Below are positions 32,301-44,450 of a stretch of 64,000 nucleotides of DNA, piece after piece. Every line of letters begins with the position of its first letter. Position 1 is the first letter of the stretch. A program made the translations under genes and the position numbers. The stretch covers positions 15,669,949 to 15,733,948 of the forward strand of contig NC_087066.1 in the NCBI RefSeq assembly GCF_963678635.1, in the 5' to 3' direction. This DNA comes from Symsagittifera roscoffensis. Taxonomy: Eukaryota > Xenacoelomorpha > Acoela > Convolutidae. Under the pieces are notes generated by a model, which was not told where the DNA came from, did no database searches, and saw nothing but the letters and a program-made list of their open reading frames with translations.

Positions 32301-32564
32301 TCTTCCACCTAAAACTTACCTGTGTTGACTTCTCGTATAGTAAAACTACAATTTTAAAACTATTAATTACACGAGACACTTCATCTCGCAAATGTAATCA
32401 CGAAAACCAATTAATAATTTGAAGCTTCGTACATTAACACCCAAAAATGTTGTGGTTACAAACCCAACACACTTTAAAAACAGCGCAAATCACACAAAAA
32501 CAAAGCAATCACTGTTGTATAACAGAGCACACAAGATACAACTGTGTTCAAATCATTTCAAATA
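29303..32564. other. Intergenic stretch, no gene recognised
   Basis: AT-rich DNA downstream of RRM2. The frames present are short and have no recognisable domain. At 29602-29632 it carries the dispersed motif GAGGCGACGCGGAGCTTCGC. The RRM2 3' UTR and polyadenylation site should lie just left of 32565. Confidence 0.45.
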
Positions 32565-33668
32565 TTAAAACTCCTCTTCGGTGCTGAAGACGAATTGCTT
32601 TTTAGCCGAAGAGCCAACCGAATTCATTACTCCTGCTTTCTGATATTCGCCCACTCGCTTTTCAAAAAAGTTCGTCTTGCCCTCCATGTTGATCATGTCC
32701 ATGAAAGGAAACGGGTTCTCGCTGTTCCAGATCTTCTCGCAATTCAACTCGACCAGCAACCTGTCGGCAACGAACTCAATGTATTGACACATGAGCTCAC
32801 TGTTCATTCCAATGAGCTTAACAGGCAGCGCATCAGTCAGGAATTCCTGCTCAATTTTAACAGCATCAGTAACTATTTCCTTAATCCTCGCCTCGGTCGG
32901 TTTGTTGATAAGATGCTTAAACATCAAACAGGCGAAGTCGGTATGCAATCCTTCGTCTCGACTGATCAACTCATTAGAGAACGTCAATCCAGGCATTACA
33001 CCTCGTTTCTTGAGCCAAAAAATAGCAGCGAATGAACCTGAGAAAAATATTCCTTCGACAGACGCAAACGCAATGATTCGTTCTCCAAAAGTGGCGTTGT
33101 CTGCTGCGATCCAATTCAGCGCCCAATCTGCCTTCTTTCGCACAGGAGGCATGTTCTCAATAGCGTTGAACAAATAATCCCGCTCCGTCGGATCTCTAAT
33201 GTAAGTGTCAATCAGCAACGAGTACATTTCAGAGTGAATGTTTTCAATCGCTACTTGAAAGCCGTAGAAACTTCTGGCCTCTGGAATCTGGACCTCCTGA
33301 CCGAACCTCTCAACTAGATTCTCGTTAACGATTCCGTCACTAGCTGCGAAAAATGCCAAAACGTGTTTGATGAAGTACTTCTCATCGTCCTTCAGTTTCT
33401 CCCAGTCGTCCATGTCTTTGGATAGATCCACTTCCTCGACTGTCCAGAAACTCGCAACTGCCTTCTTGTACATGCTCCAGATGTCGTGGTACTGGATCGG
33501 AAACATGACATACTTGGTAGGATTCTCCTTCAGCAATGGCTCCTCATTCACTCGCCTTTTATCCTTTATCTGTCGCGTATGCTCACTTGTCGACTTGACT
33601 ACAGTAGTCGTGCTGTCACTTGTAATGACAGTGTTGGACAGCTGGCTAGTGATTTCTCCGAGGACCAT
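32565..33668 (-). CDS. RRM2: RRM2, ribonucleoside-diphosphate reductase small subunit (R2)
   Basis: 367 residues in one coding exon. All di-iron ligands are present: Asp111 (AASDGIV), Glu142 and His145 (IENIHSEMY), Glu205 (SVEGIFF), and Glu239 and His242 (RDEGLHTDF), with radical Tyr149 at the usual spacing. The C-terminus FVFSTEEEF is the R1-binding tail. The enzyme makes dNTPs in the cytosol, with R2 supplying the tyrosyl radical. Eleven bases upstream of the ATG is an acceptor-like TGTTTCAG, so a non-coding first exon is likely. A coding region without introns is unusual next to the intron-rich HADHA and could mean an old retrocopy that became functional, or ancestral loss of introns. Confidence 0.97.
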   Translation of the reverse strand: MVLGEITSQLSNTVITSDSTTTVVKSTSEHTRQIKDKRRVNEEPLLKENPTKYVMFPIQYHDIWSMYKKAVASFWTVEEVDLSKDMDDWEKLKDDEKYFIKHVLAFFAASDGIVNENLVERFGQEVQIPEARSFYGFQVAIENIHSEMYSLLIDTYIRDPTERDYLFNAIENMPPVRKKADWALNWIAADNATFGERIIAFASVEGIFFSGSFAAIFWLKKRGVMPGLTFSNELISRDEGLHTDFACLMFKHLINKPTEARIKEIVTDAVKIEQEFLTDALPVKLIGMNSELMCQYIEFVADRLLVELNCEKIWNSENPFPFMDMINMEGKTNFFEKRVGEYQKAGVMNSVGSSAKKQFVFSTEEEF

Positions 33669-33849
33669 ATTGTGTCTGAAACAGTTGATTAAATTAATAC
33701 AGGCAAAAAAAGATTACGACTAAGACTTCATGGGTTGATCACAATTCATCTTGATCAAAAATTCGCTCAACTAAATTCGACATAACTACGCCTCGTATAA
33801 TTGCTCAAACTTCTGAGTTGCAGTGGCTGGTTGGTTGTACAATGCACTA

Positions 33850-33856
33850 TTATATA
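33850..33856 (-). promoter_or_regulatory. Candidate TATA box upstream of RRM2
   Basis: TATATAA on the minus strand, about 180 nt upstream of the RRM2 ATG. The distance fits a short 5' UTR with one intron ending at the acceptor before the ATG. In AT-rich DNA such a motif can occur by chance. Confidence 0.3.
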
Positions 33857-34068
33857 GCTTTGAACAAATTTAATTTATCGGACGTCTAATATTTCTTAAA
33901 TAAATCTGACCATGAGATAGTGAAATAAAGATGAAAATACATAAAAGCAAGTCATCGAAACACTTTTCATTCAGCAGCGATCTGACATGCAATTTTTCAA
34001 TAGAAACGAACACATAAACCACAGACAAAAAAGCAAACGCAAAAATTCAAAGAACTATTTGCAGAGTT

Positions 34069-34101
34069 GCAAAAAGTTCGGACAGACAGAATTAATTAAA
34101 A
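34069..34101 (+). repeat. 33-nt inverted repeat arm (partner 34557-34589)
   Basis: GCAAAAAGTTCGGACAGACA and the following 13 bases are exactly reverse-complemented at 34557-34589. A related fragment (AGAGTTGCAAAAAGTTGGAA) recurs at 34971. Together these mark a fold-back repeat family in 34.0-35.1 kb. Confidence 0.85.
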
Positions 34102-34605
34102 AGAACAACTGTCTAGACATCAACCGAAATTAAAACTGAAATAAACATAACGTCGAAAGTTCATAAAGCAGTTTTGCTCGAAAATTATAACCACGGCGGG
34201 CAATTGCATCCGAAGCGTCGAATAGTAAACATTGAAACATGAAAATTACTGCTCAGGGTGGCTATCGATTTCTGCGATTAGTTTCCAAATTTTAAATGAT
34301 TTGATCATCTTCACTGCCCTTTGTTTTTTTTTGTGCGGCCTAATCTGTTTTTTTTTCTGTGTTTCGTTTTTTAACTAACTTTGCTAACTGTTCTATAGTA
34401 AAATCTGGATGTTCATTGCAGTATTTGAAAATAAGGCTAGCAAAACCTTCAGATATCCGAAGATCTCGCATCTTAAATTTGGCCTGACAAAAATTCAAGG
34501 TTGTTCGTCTTCAGATTTTGCATGCAAAAAAAACGTCAAAAAGCAAGGATTGCTCATTTTAATTAATTCTGTCTGTCCGAACTTTTTGCTACTAATTATA
34601 ATTAC

Positions 34606-34930
34606 ATTTCTGAAATAGTTCTGACCTTGAGACAAGGAAATAGAGTTGAATTGACAACCGAATTTTCAAAATTACTTTTGAACTGTCAAAAGAGTAAACC
34701 AAAATGATTGCGCTTTTTTAGAGATCAGAGATCAGAGATCAAATCCAAAAGAGTCCTTAACTTCGAAAATTGTTTTAAAGTTAACAAAACTTTAAATGAA
34801 ATTTAAAAAAAACAACCTCTGATATAGCGCAATCATTTTCGTTTGCTCTTTTGACAGTTAGAAAGCAGTTTTGTGAACTTGGTTGTAACTTCAACTCTAC
34901 TTCACTGTCTCAAGATCCATTTCAGAAAAT
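34606..34930. repeat. Fold-back element with about 105-bp arms
   Basis: 34606-34714 and 34826-34930 are imperfect inverted repeats; for example AATGATTGCGCT pairs with AGCGCAATCATT. The 110-bp loop is AT-rich with a short GATCAGA repeat near 34722-34740. It is consistent with a fold-back or MITE-like element. No gene. Confidence 0.75.
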
Positions 34931-35396
34931 TAAGAAGTTGTACGATAAAATTGTTAAAAGCTATATATAGAGAGTTGCAAAAAGTTGGAACAGACAAACA
35001 ATTCAGAAGGCAATCTGCCAAAGAAGTCAATTTTTCCATGCAAAGTTTGAACAGAAAAATAATTAAGAGCAAGTTGTCAATTTAGAATAAAATTTTCATG
35101 CAATCTAGAATCAAGTGACCTTGAAAACTCACTCATGTCTGACAGACTAGCATTTACAAAATCCAAAATAGGTAACTTCCTCTTTTTATTTAATTTTGTC
35201 TTTCTATTTAAGGTTGTATTAGTTGGAAAAGAGTTGTATAAGTTGGAAGAGACTAAAAAGAGCAGACAAAACACAAAAGCCTGAGTCGAAAAAAAATTAA
35301 ACTGATTTCTTTCTTTTGTCCGAAATGCAGTTCAATTTGACTAAAAAATACTGAGAACACATTTACCAGAAATAAACAAGTATAGCTAGTTACTGT

Positions 35397-35793
35397 GCAA
35401 GTAGTACAGAATGTTCAGAATATAATCTTAAAAATACAAAAAAAAAAATTTTTTTTTTCAAAATACAGTTTTTTCTGCGTGATGTGATAAAAGGATCTGA
35501 ACGAAAAACTAGAACTTGAGCATATTACACAATCAAAGTAAAATAAGCAATTTGGAAAAAAAGTAGGAAAATGACAAGATAAACGAAAAAATTTGCAAGT
35601 AGTACAGAATGTTCAGACCATAATCTTAAAATTACAAAGAAAAAAATTTTTTTTTTTTCAAAATACAGTTTTTTCTGCGTGATGTGATAAAAGGATCTGA
35701 ACGAAAAACTAGAACTTGAGCATATTACACAATCAAAGTAAAATAAGCAATTTGGAAAAAAAAAGTAGGAAAATGACAAGATAAACGAAAAAA
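35397..35793. repeat. 198-bp tandem duplication
   Basis: 35397-35594 recurs at 35595-35793 with very few changes: GTAGTACAGAATGTTCAGA, a poly-A/poly-T stretch, then GGATCTGAACGAAAAACTAG. Part of it is related to the 1.59-kb repeat further left and, inverted, to the 1-kb direct repeats near 43.5 and 48.4 kb. Confidence 0.85.
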
Positions 35794-36039
35794 CACGAAA
35801 TTAGACAAAAAAATTACAAATGTAACACCGGTTTTTCTCGACACTTTATGTTCCAATCACGACTGAAAGGGCTTTAAAATGATACTAGCGTGTAACGCAA
35901 ATTCAGCGCTTCGAATTTTAAACAACTCATAAAAAACCGCATTTATTGGAAATAAGATCTGCATTCTTTGAGTGTACTCTGACAGCAACCAAATACACGG
36001 TTGATAATTTCAATTATGTAAAGTTTTTTTTTCAAAGTT

Positions 36040-39000
36040 TTTAATTGAAAATTTGAAAAGCAAAAAGTTTTTTATATCTAAACTCTTTGAACAAATTCAA
36101 AATGAATTGAGAAACGTCACATCTCGGAAACTCAAAGTAATTGGGCAGCCGCACTTAGACGCAAGAGTGGCAACTCCTGAGAAAACTCATACAGTACCCA
36201 ACTACAGTGTTGGGTATTTCAAATTATGAGAAATTTCAAAATTGTGTTTTCTAAGAAATTCTTTTTTTAAAAAAAAAACGGAAAAACCTCATATCTCGAA
36301 AACTACCAAGAATTGAGCACTCATATTTGGAGGCAAGATTTGCAACTCCTGAGAGAACTCTGGCAGCCCCCAACAACAGGGTTGGGGATTTCAAATTTTG
36401 AAGAAAAAAACTAATTTGGGTTTTCTGAATTTTTTTTTCGGAAAAATCATTTAAAAAAAAACGTCATATATCAAAAACCACGTCAATTTGAGCATTCATG
36501 TTTAAAGGCGAATTTCGCAACTCATGGGACGAACTGGGAGAGGCTAGCTACAGAGATGAGACCTTCACATTTTGAATTTTTTATATCGAAGTTCTTCGAA
36601 CAAGTCAAAAGAAAAAAAAACAAAACAAACGTCACATCTCGGAAACTAAGAGCAATTGAGCAGTTCGGACGCAGGATTTGACCTTTGGAACTTCTGAGAG
36701 TACTCTCACAGAACCCAACAATAAGATTGGGAATTTCAAATTTCAATAGAAAAACCAATTTAAGTTTTGTGAAACCTTTTTGAAAAAATCACTAACAACG
36801 TCATATCCAGAAAACTACAAAGATTTTAGCAGTTACAATTGGAGGCATGATACAAAATTCCCGAGAGTATTCTGACAGCGCGTAATTACAGGGTTGAGAA
36901 ATTAAACTTTTATCCGGTTTTAAAATAATTTCTTTGAATTTTTTTTGAAGAATCGGCAACTAAAAGAATTTGAGCAGTTATATTTGGAGGAAACGGAAAG
37001 AATTTGAGCAGTCATATTTGAAGGCACATTCGGCAACGGGCTGAAGGTACCCAGACAGCAACTCACTACATATACTTGAAAATTTAAGTATATTAAGTTC
37101 TTTGAACATAAGTGAAAAAATTATACAAAACGAAAAAAAACTTTAATTTTTCTGAAAATAATCACGAAAAAATCATCGTATCCCGATAACTACAAAAGTT
37201 TGAGCTGTCGTAATTTGAGGCAAGATTCGAAAACCCTGGCAGCACCCTACTACAGGGTTGGAAGTTTTGAATGTTTTTAAATTTAAGTTTTATAAAATTC
37301 ATTTAAAAAATCACAAAAACGTCTCTCGAAAACTACAAGGATTCGAGAGGTCAATTTTGAGGCAAGATTCGCAGTCCCTGAGAGTACCCTGACAGGACCT
37401 AACTACAGGGATGGGAATTTCAAATTTTGAGAATGCTTTTAAACTTACGTTTTCTGAACATTTTTGAAAACCCACAAAAATCGTCGTATCTCGTAAACTA
37501 AAAGGATTTGTGTATTCATAATTGGAGGCCAAAAATGCAACCCCTGGGAAAAACCTGATAGCATCTTACGATAGGAATGGTTATTTTAAACTTTGCGAAA
37601 CAGGTGATGATATCAAACTAAAAAATTGAAACTAATTCTTAACCATTGCATTATACGATATAGCTTAAACGTGAAAAAAATTCTTTCGTTAAACATCAAT
37701 TTATGATTGATAAATTTTTGATTAAATTAACCCATTTTAAAACTGAATCATTAGGTAAATTTTTTGTTGAACTGGGAAATCTGTAAATTCAATTCCACGT
37801 TCGAAACTAGATGTCGATCAAATTTTTGTGACATTTACGCTTTTGCTGTTTGTAAAATAGTGCTTCTAAATGTCACTAACTTTGTGAGCAACCACCATGA
37901 CCGGTTGCCAGCTTAATATATACTAGCGTGTAGTATAACGCATCTCCGGTACTCCCGATTTTTTAACAACTCATAAAAAACTGCATATATTGGAAATAAG
38001 ATTTGCATTCTTTGAGTGTACTCTGACAGCACCCAATTACAGGGTTCGTAATTACAAATTTTGCACAGTTTTTTATACAAGTTTTTTACACAAATTTTGA
38101 AGAACAACAAAATTTTGTGAAATTTCATGCGAGTTCTTAGAAAAAATTTTAAAATGAAATAAGAAACGTCACATCTGGGAAACTAAAAGTAATTGAGCAG
38201 TCGCATTTGGACGCAAGATTTGCAGCTCCTGAGAGTACTCTTACAGTATCCAACTACAACGTTGGGAAATTCAAATTTTGAGAAACTTCAACCTTAAGAG
38301 TTCTAAAAACAGGTATTTTTTGAAAACCAGAAAAAATGTCACATCTCGAAAACTATCAAGATTTGAGCAACCTTATTTGAAGGCAATACTCGCAATCTTT
38401 GACTACTCTGACAGCACACAACTACAGGGTTGGGAATTCCACTTTTATGAATTATTTTATATTTTAAGTTTCCTAAAAATTTCCGAAAAAATCAAATAAA
38501 TCGTCGTATCTCATAAAATAAAAAAGTTAGGTGTTTTTAATTGGAGGTCGAATTCTCAAACCCTGAGACTACTCTGACAGCCCCCAACTTAAGGTTAGGA
38601 ATTTCAAATTTTGAAAAAAAAATTAAAATTAATTTTCAAGAAAGTTTTTTGAAAAAATCCCAGAAAAACATCATATTTGGAAAACTACGAGGTTTTGAGC
38701 AGTCATATTTGGAGATAAAATTTGCAACTCCTGAGAGTGCCCTGACATAGCCTCACTATAGAGATGATAATTTCAAACTTTGTTCTCCTATAGTTCTCCT
38801 AAAAAAACGTCATATCTCAAAAATTACAAAGATTTGAGCTGCCATATTCAGAGGCAAGATTTGCAACTCCCTAAGAAGACCTTCACAGTTTCCAATAACA
38901 GGATTGAGATCTTGAAAGTTTTGGAATTTTTTAACATCTAAGTTTTTTTAGAAAATTTCTGAAAAAAAAATAATCACATCTCGAAAAATACAAAGATTCG

Positions 39001-42000
39001 AGCAGTCATATTTGGAGGCAGAATTTGTAACTCCTGAAAGGACCCTGACATAGCCTCACTACAGAGATGGAAATTTGAAATTTTGGGAAATTTTTATATT
39101 TAAGTTTTCTGAAAAATTTTTGAAAAAATCCTAAAAAAAAACGTCTGTGAAGTCCTTTGAAAAGTTTTGAAAGGACAAAAAAACGTCACAACTCGGAAAT
39201 TGAAAGCAAATGAGCAGTCGCAATTGAATGCAAAAATTGCAACTTGCAGCTCGTGAGAGCACCTTCGCAGTACGAAACTAGAAGGTTGAGAACTTCACAT
39301 TTTTTGAATTTTTAAAATCTAAGTTTTCTGAAAAACTAAAAAGAAATCATATAACAAATCATATTTCGAAAACTACAAGAAATTGAGCAGTCATATTTGG
39401 TGACAAGATTCGCAACCTCTGATACCCTAAGAGTACTCTGAAAGCGCCCACTACAAAAACGGGTATTTCAAATTTTGAAGAAAAAAAATTAAATTAATGT
39501 TTTCTGAAAAACCACAAAAACGTCATATCTCAAAAACTACAATAATTTGAGCAGTCATAATTAGAGGCAAAAATCGCAACTTTAGGGAGTACCCTGACAG
39601 AGCCTCACCAAAGAGATAAACTTCAAATTTTGTGAAATTTTTAATCTAAATTCTTTTAAAAGCTTTGAAAAACTCCTAAAAAACGTCTTATCTCGAAAAC
39701 TAGAAGGATTTGAGCAATCATAATCAGAGGCGAGATTCGCAACCCCTGAGAGTACCCTGACAGGACCTAACTACAGGGATGGGAATTTCAAATTTTGAGA
39801 ATGCTTTTAAACTTACGTTTTCTGAACATTTTTGAAAACCCACAAAAATCGTCGTATCTCGTAAACTAAAAGGATTTGTGTATTCATAATTGGAGGCCAA
39901 AAATGCAACCCCTGGGAAAAACCTGATAGCATCTTACGATAGGAATGGTTATTTTAAACTTTGTGAAACAGGTGATGATATCAAACTAAAAAATTGAAAC
40001 TAATTCTTAACCATTGCATTATACGATATAGCTTAAACGTGAAAAAAATTCTTTCGTTAAACATCAATTTATGATTGATAAATTTTTGATTAAATTAACC
40101 CATTTTAAAACTGAATCATTAGGTAAATTTTTTGTTGAACTGGGAAATCTGTAAATTCAATTCCACGTTCGAAACTAGATGTCGATCAAATTTTTGTGAC
40201 ATTTACGCTTTTGCTGTTTGTAAAATAGTGCTTCTAAATGTCACTAACTTTGTGAGCAACCACCATGACCGGTTGCCAGCTTAATATATACTAGCGTGTA
40301 GTATAACGCATCTCCGGTACTCCCGATTTTTTAACAACTCATAAAAAACTGCATATATTGGAAATAAGATTTGCATTCTTTGAGTGTACTCTGACAGCAC
40401 CCAATTACAGGGTTCGTAATTACAAATTTTGCACAGTTTTTTATACAAGTTTTTTACACAAATTTTGAAGAACAACAAAATTTTGTGAAATTTCATGCGA
40501 GTTCTTAGAAAAAATTTTAAAATGAAATAAGAAACGTCACATCTGGGAAACTAAAAGTAATTGAGCAGTCGCATTTGGACGCAAGATTTGCAGCTCCTGA
40601 GAGTACTCTTACAGTATCCAACTACAACGTTGGGAAATTCAAATTTTGAGAAACTTCAACCTTAAGAGTTCTAAAAACAGGTATTTTTTGAAAACCAGAA
40701 AAAATGTCACATCTCGAAAACTATCAAGATTTGAGCAACCTTATTTGAAGGCAATACTCGCAATCTTTGACTACTCTGACAGCACACAACTACAGGGTTG
40801 GGAATTCCACTTTTATGAATTATTTTATATTTTAAGTTTCCTAAAAATTTCCGATAAATCAAATAAATCGTCGTATCTCATAAAATAAAAAAGTTAGGTG
40901 TTTTTAATTGGAGGTCGAATTCGCAAACCCTGAGACTACTCTGACAGCCCCCAACTTAAGGTTAGGAATTTCAAATTTTGAAAAAAAAATTAAAATTAAT
41001 TTTCAAGAAAGTTTTTTGAAAAAATCCCAGAAAAACATCATATTTGGAAAACTACGAGGTTTTGAGCAGTCATATTTGGAGATAAAATTTGCAACTCCTG
41101 AGAGTGCCCTGACATAGCCTCACTATAGAGATGATAATTTCAAACTTTGTTCTCCTATAGTTCTCCTAAAAAAACGTCATATCTCAAAAATTACAAAGAT
41201 TTGAGCTGCCATATTCAGAGGCAAGATTTGCAACTCCGTAAGAAGACCTTCACAGTTTCCAATAACAGGATTGAGATCTTGAAAGTTTTGGAATTTTTTA
41301 ACATCTAAGTTTTTTTAGAAAATTTCTGAAAAAAAAATAATCACATCTCGAAAAATACAAAGATTCGAGCAGTCATATTTGGAGGCAGAATTTGTAACTC
41401 CTGAAAGGACCCTGACATAGCCTCACTACAGAGATGGAAAATTGAAATTTTGGGAAATTTTTATATTTAAGTTTTCTGAAAAATTTTTGAAAAAATCCTA
41501 AAAAAAAACGTCTGTGAAGTCCTTTGAAAAGTTTTGAAAGGACAAAAAAACGTCACAACTCGGAAATTGAAAGCAAATGAGCAGTCGCAATTGAATGCAA
41601 AAATTGCAACTTGCAGCTCGTGAGAGCACCTTCGCAGTACGAAACTAGAAGGTTGAGAACTTCACATTTTTTGAATTTTTAAAATCTAAGTTTTCTGAAA
41701 AATTAAAAAGAAATCATATAACAAATCATATTTCGAAAACTACAAGAAATTGAGCAGTCATATTTGGTGACAAGATTCGCAACCTCTGATACCCTAAGAG
41801 TACTCTGAAAGCGCCCACTACAAAAACGGGTATTTCAAATTTTGAAGAAAAAAAATTAAATTAATGTTTTCTGAAAAACCACAAAAACGTCATATCTCAA
41901 AAACTACAATAATTTGAGCAGTCATAATTAGAGGCAAAAATCGCAACTTTAGGGAGTACCCTGACAGAGCCTCACCAAAGAGATAAACTTCAAATTTTGT

Positions 42001-42300
42001 GAAATTTTTAATCTAAATTCTTTTAAAAGCTTTGAAAAACTCCTAAAAAACGTCTTATCTCGAAAACTAGAAGGATTTGAGCAATCATAATCAGAGGCGA
42101 GATTCGCAACCCCTGAGAGTACCCTGAAAACACCCAACTAAAGAGTTGAGAACATTAAATTTTGTGAAAGTTTTCTAGATATTTTTAAAAAATCTCGAAA
42201 ATTGCAACATCTCGTAAAAAAAAAGGATTTGGTTATTCATATATGGGGACCAAACTCACAACCCCTGGGGAATCGTTATTGCATCCCACCATTCGGTTGC
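36040..42300. repeat. Diverged satellite array, monomer about 165 bp
   Basis: The pattern TCTCGAAAACTAC ... GAGCAGTCATATTTGGAGGC ... CAACTCCTGAGAGTACCCTG ... GGGTTGGGAATTTCAAATTT recurs every 147-180 bp, usually near 165. Monomers are strongly diverged from each other. The spacing is close to a nucleosome repeat. No functional gene is seen; the short frames are repeat translations. Confidence 0.88.
37376..42128. repeat. 2,368-bp higher-order duplication inside the satellite
   Basis: 37376-39743 is repeated at 39744-42128 almost base for base, while single monomers within each copy are diverged. Both junctions fall in the shared CCCTGAGAGTACCCTGA, as expected for unequal crossing over between monomers. 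Confidence 0.9.
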
Positions 42301-42684
42301 TATTTTCAAAATTGATGAAACAATCCTTGACATCAACCTGGAAAATCGAGAAAAAAATCTTAACCATTGCAATATACGATATAGCTTAGACATGCAAAAA
42401 TTCTTATGTTAAACATGCAAAACTAATACGTTGAAAAAACTTAAACATGGCGAGATAGTGGAGCCCGCATTTAAATATATAATAGAGAGGTTAAATTTAT
42501 ATTGTTTGACTAATTTAGCTAATAGCTTTGTTACACTGTTCGATAATGGAATTTGTTTTCCTTTTAGCAGAAGAGATGAACACAGAGGCGAAGCTTCGCT
42601 TCGCAAACACTTGCGAGAACACAAAAGCAGCTCTAAAAAGTGCAATAATAAATATTAGAAATAAACCTTGAATAAATAAAAAAA

Positions 42685-42756
42685 GGCTATCTATGAGATT
42701 CGAACCTGCAGCCTAGCGATTAAGAGTCTCGCACACTGACCACTCAGCCACGGAAG
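42685..42756 (-). tRNA. tRNA-like sequence (pseudo-tRNA or SINE head)
   Basis: On the minus strand the A box TGGCTGAGTGGT and B box GGTTCGAATCT fit the pol III consensus, with CTCTTAA where the anticodon loop should be. Acceptor and T-stem pairing are poor, so it is unlikely to be a working tRNA. A tRNA-derived SINE or decayed tRNA is more likely. Confidence 0.4.
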
Positions 42757-43233
42757 CTTAATAGGCACAAAACACAAGTCTTAAATAAAGCACAGAACAG
42801 ATGCTATGCAATTTCACATGCTACAGTGAAATTTCCAGATAAGTGAACACTTATTATGAACACTTTAATTTGCATGCTAGGTTAGAAAAAAAGAAGGTTC
42901 GCAATGATACACTAAACTGATCGCAAGTGTAGCTATTGGTTTTAGTTGTTCCGACCATTTGAAAAATGTTGAGGACCTTTGTATTCGTATTGTTTTTCTT
43001 TCTTTTTCAATTTGTTTTCCACGCAAAATCAGCTACCACAAAAAAATAGAAATGGGTCAACTGCTATATCATATTAAAGCTCTTTCAGTCATTAAAACTT
43101 CGAACGGCATTAAATTATTTTTTAAATTTTTTATCAGCGTCAAGAATCAGTTTGAAATTTCTGACTTCTGATCTTATTTCGAGCTAAATGTTTTTGATTT
43201 CTAAAATGTGAGCGTGCAGGCTTATTTAAGCTC

Positions 43234-44245
43234 AATTTAAGCCTTGAAAACTTAGTTTTACTCGAGTAAAATTTGTTTTTGGAATTTTTTTAGCTCCATT
43301 TTAGGAATCAAAAATTCTGCTAACGAAAAATGTTTTAATTTTTCTTGAAGATTTTTTTCTATTCATTTTTCTCCAAACTATTTTGCAATTGGCCTAGGTG
43401 ACTATGACAGTCGAATAGGTTTAATTTCTATTCTCTTTCATATATTTTTATCACACTACACAGAAACAACGAGACTCATTTGAAAAAAAATATATATGTA
43501 TTGTTTAAGACTGCTTGCTATTTGCACAGTAACCGGCTATCCTTGTTATATTTTGGTTTAGTTTACTTAGTTTGCTTTTACGCTTGCAATTAGCAAGCGT
43601 TATTTAATCGGACTTTTTTCCTGTTAACAAGTACATAACAACTGCAAGCTTTATCTAATCGGAACAGTTAACAACTAAATTAACTACTAAAGTCAAAACT
43701 GAAGCACTTATATCGATTGACATCTCGAACATTTAAAACAAAGACGGTAATCCACACCTGTCGCATAGAGGTAATACACATGCCTGCGAAGATATAGACC
43801 TGTCGTTCGAATTTGGTCAGGATGAAAACAGAAATTTTTCCGCTTGACAAAAACTAATTATCGCATTTTCATTTCCCTGCTTGTTTTTTGCCGGCCTCGT
43901 TTACACGGTATGGAGTTTGCCTATGATTAAAGTAATTATGGGTCTTTATCATTATCGACCCGCTCCCTAGCCTAATTATTGCGATAAACTTATTAAAAAG
44001 CGTTTTTTTTTTCAAATGTAATGTCTACGGCACAATAGTCCCTTGAGAAAGTGTTTTTAGGAACTGGTTGCAAATGGTATATGATAATCAGAAGAACAAA
44101 AGTATCATAGTAACCGAGGTTACAGTCATGAGTCCCCTCATCATGTATTCCAGTCAAAATCCTTGGAATTTTCTAGATATGGAAGTGATGATGGTAAAAG
44201 AAGATGACAAGTGTTTAAGTCCTTTTCAATTAAAATCAATACGGG
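43234..44245. repeat. 1-kb direct repeat, left copy
   Basis: Nearly identical to 48159-49169 (offset about 4,925), from GCCTTGAAAACTTAGTTTTA to CAATACGGG. It flanks the retrotransposon block 44246-48158. Inside, near 43768-43835, is a tRNA-like stretch with a B box GTTCGAATTTGG. The termini are not the TG...CA of a long terminal repeat. Confidence 0.92.
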
Positions 44246-44450
44246 TTACGTTTCTTCAATAAGAACACGCAACTCGACACGAGATAATATAATATACAAG
44301 TCTTACAAGTAAAAAATTTCGTCGAAAGTTATTTTGTCATTTATTGTTCCGAGTACGCAAGCGGCGTTCGCAATCTGTATTGCCAGGGAGATTCTCTGTT
44401 TTAAAAAGCTGCCTGCTCTGGGTTCCTTAGTGCATATGCTTAGGTTCTTA

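Noticed and set aside
37913-41117. Short frames repeated in the satellite
   Set aside because: They are identical because of the 2,368-bp duplication, and each spans satellite monomers; no start or coding signature.
36040-42300. CRISPR-like array
   Set aside because: Regular spacing comes from whole-monomer similarity without distinct unique spacers, in a eukaryotic genome.
42685-42756. Functional tRNA-Lys
   Set aside because: The loop CTCTTAA fits, but acceptor, anticodon and T stems do not pair well.
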